From: Paracoccus nototheniae
GTDB lineage: Bacteria; Pseudomonadota; Alphaproteobacteria; Rhodobacterales; Rhodobacteraceae
Length of the DNA stretch: 47,177 nt
Direction of reading: 5' to 3'
NCBI RefSeq assembly: GCF_004335005.1
Contig: NZ_RQRT01000031.1
Coordinates: 1-47,177 of the forward strand
The translations under genes and the position numbers were made by a program. The notes beneath the pieces were generated by a model. The model saw only the letters and a list, made by a program, of their open reading frames with translations, made no database searches and was not told where the DNA came from. Shown here one piece after another: positions 45,060-47,177 of this stretch (positions are counted from its first letter, which is position 1; every line of letters begins with the position of its first letter).

Positions 45060-45569
45060 ATGAAGGTCTTGGGCATCGATCCGGGTTTGCGGAACATGGG
45101 CTGGGGGGTGATCGAGGTCGATGGCTCGCGCATCCGTCATATTGCCAACGGCGTGATCCATTCGGATGGCGCGCAGGATCTGGGGGCGCGGCTGTCGGTC
45201 CTGTTTCGCGGCCTTTGCGCCGTCATCGCGACCCATGCCCCGGACGAGGCGGCGGTGGAGCAGACCTTCGTGAACAAGGACGCCACAGGCACGCTGAAGC
45301 TGGGTCAGGCGCGGGGCGTGGCCCTGCTGGCCCCGGCCGAGGCGGGAATCACGGTCGGCGAATATGCCCCGAACGCGGTCAAGAAGACCGTCGTCGGCGT
45401 GGGCCATGCGGCCAAGGAACAGGTTCAGCACATGGTGCGCATCCAGCTGCCCGGCGTCATCTTCGACAGCCCCGATGCGGCGGATGCGCTGGCCATCGCC
45501 ATCTGCCATGCCCGGCATCTGCAAAGCCGGACCCTGCGGGTGGCCCAGCCCAAGCGCGGTGCCGCATGA
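45060..45569 (+). CDS. ruvC: Holliday junction resolvase RuvC
   Basis: A 169-residue endonuclease that cuts Holliday junctions in recombination repair. The RNase H-like fold has D7 in [12 protein letters not shown], the Glu in [10 protein letters not shown], and the Asp pair in [12 protein letters not shown]. The ATG at 45060 follows GAGGGCAGC. The last four bases (ATGA) overlap the ruvA start. Together they form the ruvCA pair. Confidence 0.96.
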   Translation: MKVLGIDPGLRNMGWGVIEVDGSRIRHIANGVIHSDGAQDLGARLSVLFRGLCAVIATHAPDEAAVEQTFVNKDATGTLKLGQARGVALLAPAEAGITVGEYAPNAVKKTVVGVGHAAKEQVQHMVRIQLPGVIFDSPDAADALAIAICHARHLQSRTLRVAQPKRGAA

Positions 45570-46282
45570 TCGGGCGCATTGCGGGCGTGATCCTGCACCG
45601 GGCGCGCGATCAGGTGCTGATCGACGTGCGGGGCGTGGGCTATATCGTCCATGTCAGCGAGCGCACCGCAGCGGGCCTGCCGCCAGTGGGGCAGGCGGCG
45701 GCGCTTTATACCGAACTTCTGGTGCGCGAGGATCTGCTGCAGCTGTTCGGCTTTCCTACCATGCTGGAAAAGGAATGGCACCGGCTGCTGACATCCGTGC
45801 AAGGGGTGGGGGCCAAGGTCTCGCTGGCGATTCTCAGCACGCTCGGCCCCGAGGGGCTGGGGCGGGCGATCGCGCTGGCGGACTGGGCCTCGGTCCGCAA
45901 GGCCAATGGCGTGGGGCCAAAGCTCGCGCAGCGCATCGTGCTGGAGCTGAAGGACAAGGCGCCCTCGGTCATGGCGCTGGGCGGCGCGCTGACCATCGAT
46001 GCGGGTGATCTGATCGGCGCGGGGGACGTTGCCGCGAGCGGAGGAGCAGAGGAACCTTCCGGTCCTTCCACGGCCCCGGCGCAAGCCACCGATGCCCGCC
46101 CGGCCAGCGCCGCCGCCCTGTCGGGGCAGGCGATGGCCGATGCGTTGTCGGCCCTGACCAATCTGGGCTATGGTTCGTCCGAGGCGGCAGGCGCGGTGGC
46201 CGAGGCGCAGGCGCGGGAACCGTCCGCGCCCATGCCCGCGTTGATCCGCGCGGCGCTGCGTCTGCTGGCGCCCAAGGACTGA
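45566..46282 (+). CDS. ruvA: Holliday junction branch migration protein RuvA
   Basis: A 238-residue DNA-junction binding protein. Domain I (1-62, OB-fold, [10 protein letters not shown]), domain II with the two helix-hairpin-helix motifs ([14 protein letters not shown] and [14 protein letters not shown]), and domain III (about 190-238, [14 protein letters not shown]) that contacts RuvB. The linker between II and III (about 145-190) is longer than usual and rich in Ala, Pro, Ser and Gly, explaining the extra 35 residues over E. coli RuvA. It overlaps ruvC by four bases; ruvB does not follow. Confidence 0.95.
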   Translation: MIGRIAGVILHRARDQVLIDVRGVGYIVHVSERTAAGLPPVGQAAALYTELLVREDLLQLFGFPTMLEKEWHRLLTSVQGVGAKVSLAILSTLGPEGLGRAIALADWASVRKANGVGPKLAQRIVLELKDKAPSVMALGGALTIDAGDLIGAGDVAASGGAEEPSGPSTAPAQATDARPASAAALSGQAMADALSALTNLGYGSSEAAGAVAEAQAREPSAPMPALIRAALRLLAPKD

Positions 46283-46298
46283 TGCAAGGGGTCTGAAC

Positions 46299-47177
46299 AT
46301 GGCAGGAAACGTCAAGGTCTTCATGCTGATGGCCGCGATGACCGCGTTGGTCATGGCGCTTGGCTGGATGCTGGGTGGCGCGGGCGGCGCGATGATCGCG
46401 CTGCTGATCGCGGGGGGCATGAATTTCTTCAGCTACTGGAACAGCGACAAGATGATGCTGCGCCAGCAGGGCGCGGTCGAATTGTCGCCCGAACAGGGCG
46501 GCGATCTGTATGCGATGACCGCGCGTCTGGCCGAACGGGCGCAACTGCCCATGCCGCGGCTCTATCTGCTGCCCACCGAACAACCCAATGCCTTCGCCAC
46601 CGGCCGCAATCCTGAAAACTCGGCCGTGGCGGTGACCCAGGGGCTGGTCCGGACGCTGAACGCGGATCAGATCGCGGGCGTGATCGCGCATGAGCTGGCC
46701 CATATCAAGCATCGCGACACGCTGACCATGACCATCACCGCAACCATGGCGGGCGCCATCGCGATGATGGGCAACATGATGCTGTTTGCGGGCAACCGCG
46801 AGGGGCGGGGCGGCATGATCGGCAGCATTCTGGCGATGATTCTGGCGCCTCTGGCGGCGGCGATGGTGCAGATGGCGATTTCGCGGGCTCGCGAATACGA
46901 GGCCGATGCCACTGGTGCCGCGATCAGCGGCCAGCCCCGCGCGCTGGCCGAGGCGCTGCAACGGATCGCCGAGGTGGCGGGCCGCACCGTCAATCTGCCC
47001 GCCGAAAAAAATCCGGCGGCGGCGGCGATGTTCATCATCAACCCGCTGCATGCCCTGCGCGCCGACCGCCTGTTCACCACCCATCCCCCGACCGAGGAAC
47101 GCATCGCCCGGCTGATGGCAATGCAGGGCGGGACACCCCCGGCCTCTGGCGTTGGCCCGGCCTCTGGCGTTGGCACC
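46299..47177 (+). CDS. htpX: Membrane zinc metalloprotease HtpX (runs past window edge)
   Basis: The first 293 residues of an M48 family inner-membrane protease that degrades misfolded membrane proteins with FtsH. Two N-terminal membrane helices (about 5-45), the zinc-binding HELAHIKH (His, Glu, His), two more helices (about 145-190) and the third ligand in EYEADATG are all present, so the catalytic part is complete; only the C-terminal tail is cut. It begins 16 bases after ruvA with AAGGGG as the ribosome binding site, so it may be in the ruvCA transcript. The tail contains a repeated PASGVG. Confidence 0.93.
   Translation, partial: MAGNVKVFMLMAAMTALVMALGWMLGGAGGAMIALLIAGGMNFFSYWNSDKMMLRQQGAVELSPEQGGDLYAMTARLAERAQLPMPRLYLLPTEQPNAFATGRNPENSAVAVTQGLVRTLNADQIAGVIAHELAHIKHRDTLTMTITATMAGAIAMMGNMMLFAGNREGRGGMIGSILAMILAPLAAAMVQMAISRAREYEADATGAAISGQPRALAEALQRIAEVAGRTVNLPAEKNPAAAAMFIINPLHALRADRLFTTHPPTEERIARLMAMQGGTPPASGVGPASGVGT

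Noticed and set aside
41276..45133. Very long minus-strand open frame (1285 codons) opposite dnaE
   Set aside because: Antisense to a complete dnaE with all polymerase motifs; the protein is low-complexity His/Gly/Gln-rich shadow sequence.

Overview
The window looks like chromosomal DNA of a GC-rich alphaproteobacterium of the Rhodobacteraceae, most like Paracoccus or Rhodobacter. This rests on protein style and local gene orders: a DUF2849 / nitrite-sulfite-reductase-like CysI / APS-reductase CysH / DUF934 / ferredoxin-NADP reductase cluster beside an Lrp regulator, an IscR without its usual cysteines, metZ followed by folE2, a DUF1523 gene, and eukaryote-type NADP isocitrate dehydrogenase. 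No rRNA, tRNA, CRISPR array, IS element or prophage was seen. The species is an inference. Both ends cut a gene: a secreted Ala/Pro/Glu-rich protein on the left and htpX on the right.

Layout. 1-256: start of an exported protein (-). 418-4421: five-gene sulfate assimilation operon (-) with overlapping reading frames, divergent from an Lrp/AsnC regulator and an ArsC-like protein (4521-5391). 5400-7609: small exported protein and a trimeric autotransporter (-). 7711-10237: iscR (-), then an alpha/beta hydrolase and a tandem-HD protein (+). 10337-12423: icd and purQ. 12487-15628: DctB/DctD-type two-component pair. 15629-16108: 480-base non-coding leader before metZ, then folE2 and a UvrD/PcrA helicase. 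20853-22678: EcsC-like protein and a divergent CDF transporter (-). 22952-27091: operon of two small membrane proteins, deoC and a double-length aldehyde dehydrogenase. 27243-34431: peptide ABC transporter (oppA, B, C on -; fused double ATPase and M20 amidohydrolase on +). 34586-35470: purU. 35480-41343: GT8 glycosyltransferase and a BMP-type nucleoside ABC transporter (-). 41438-47177: dnaE, ruvC, ruvA and htpX.

How the genes fit together. The left operon reduces APS to sulfite and then sulfide, with ferredoxin-NADP reductase as a likely electron source. MetZ uses sulfide to make homocysteine. deoC with the aldehyde dehydrogenase is a deoxynucleoside breakdown route, and the BMP transporter could feed it. 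oppABC, the double ATPase and the M20 hydrolase form a peptide or acyl-amino-acid uptake and cleavage unit.

No clearly new multi-gene defence or mobile system is present. The most unusual items are: a dispersed intergenic repeat (GC hairpin plus a conserved GATATTTCAGCCAAGATG core) seen at five or more sites; a DctD-like regulator without the GAFTGA loop and with an altered Walker B; a tandem HD-domain enzyme with two apparently complete metal sites; a CDF-family protein that has lost most transport-site ligands; a three-unit 13-bp iteron beside it; and a long structured metZ leader matching no riboswitch I recognise.
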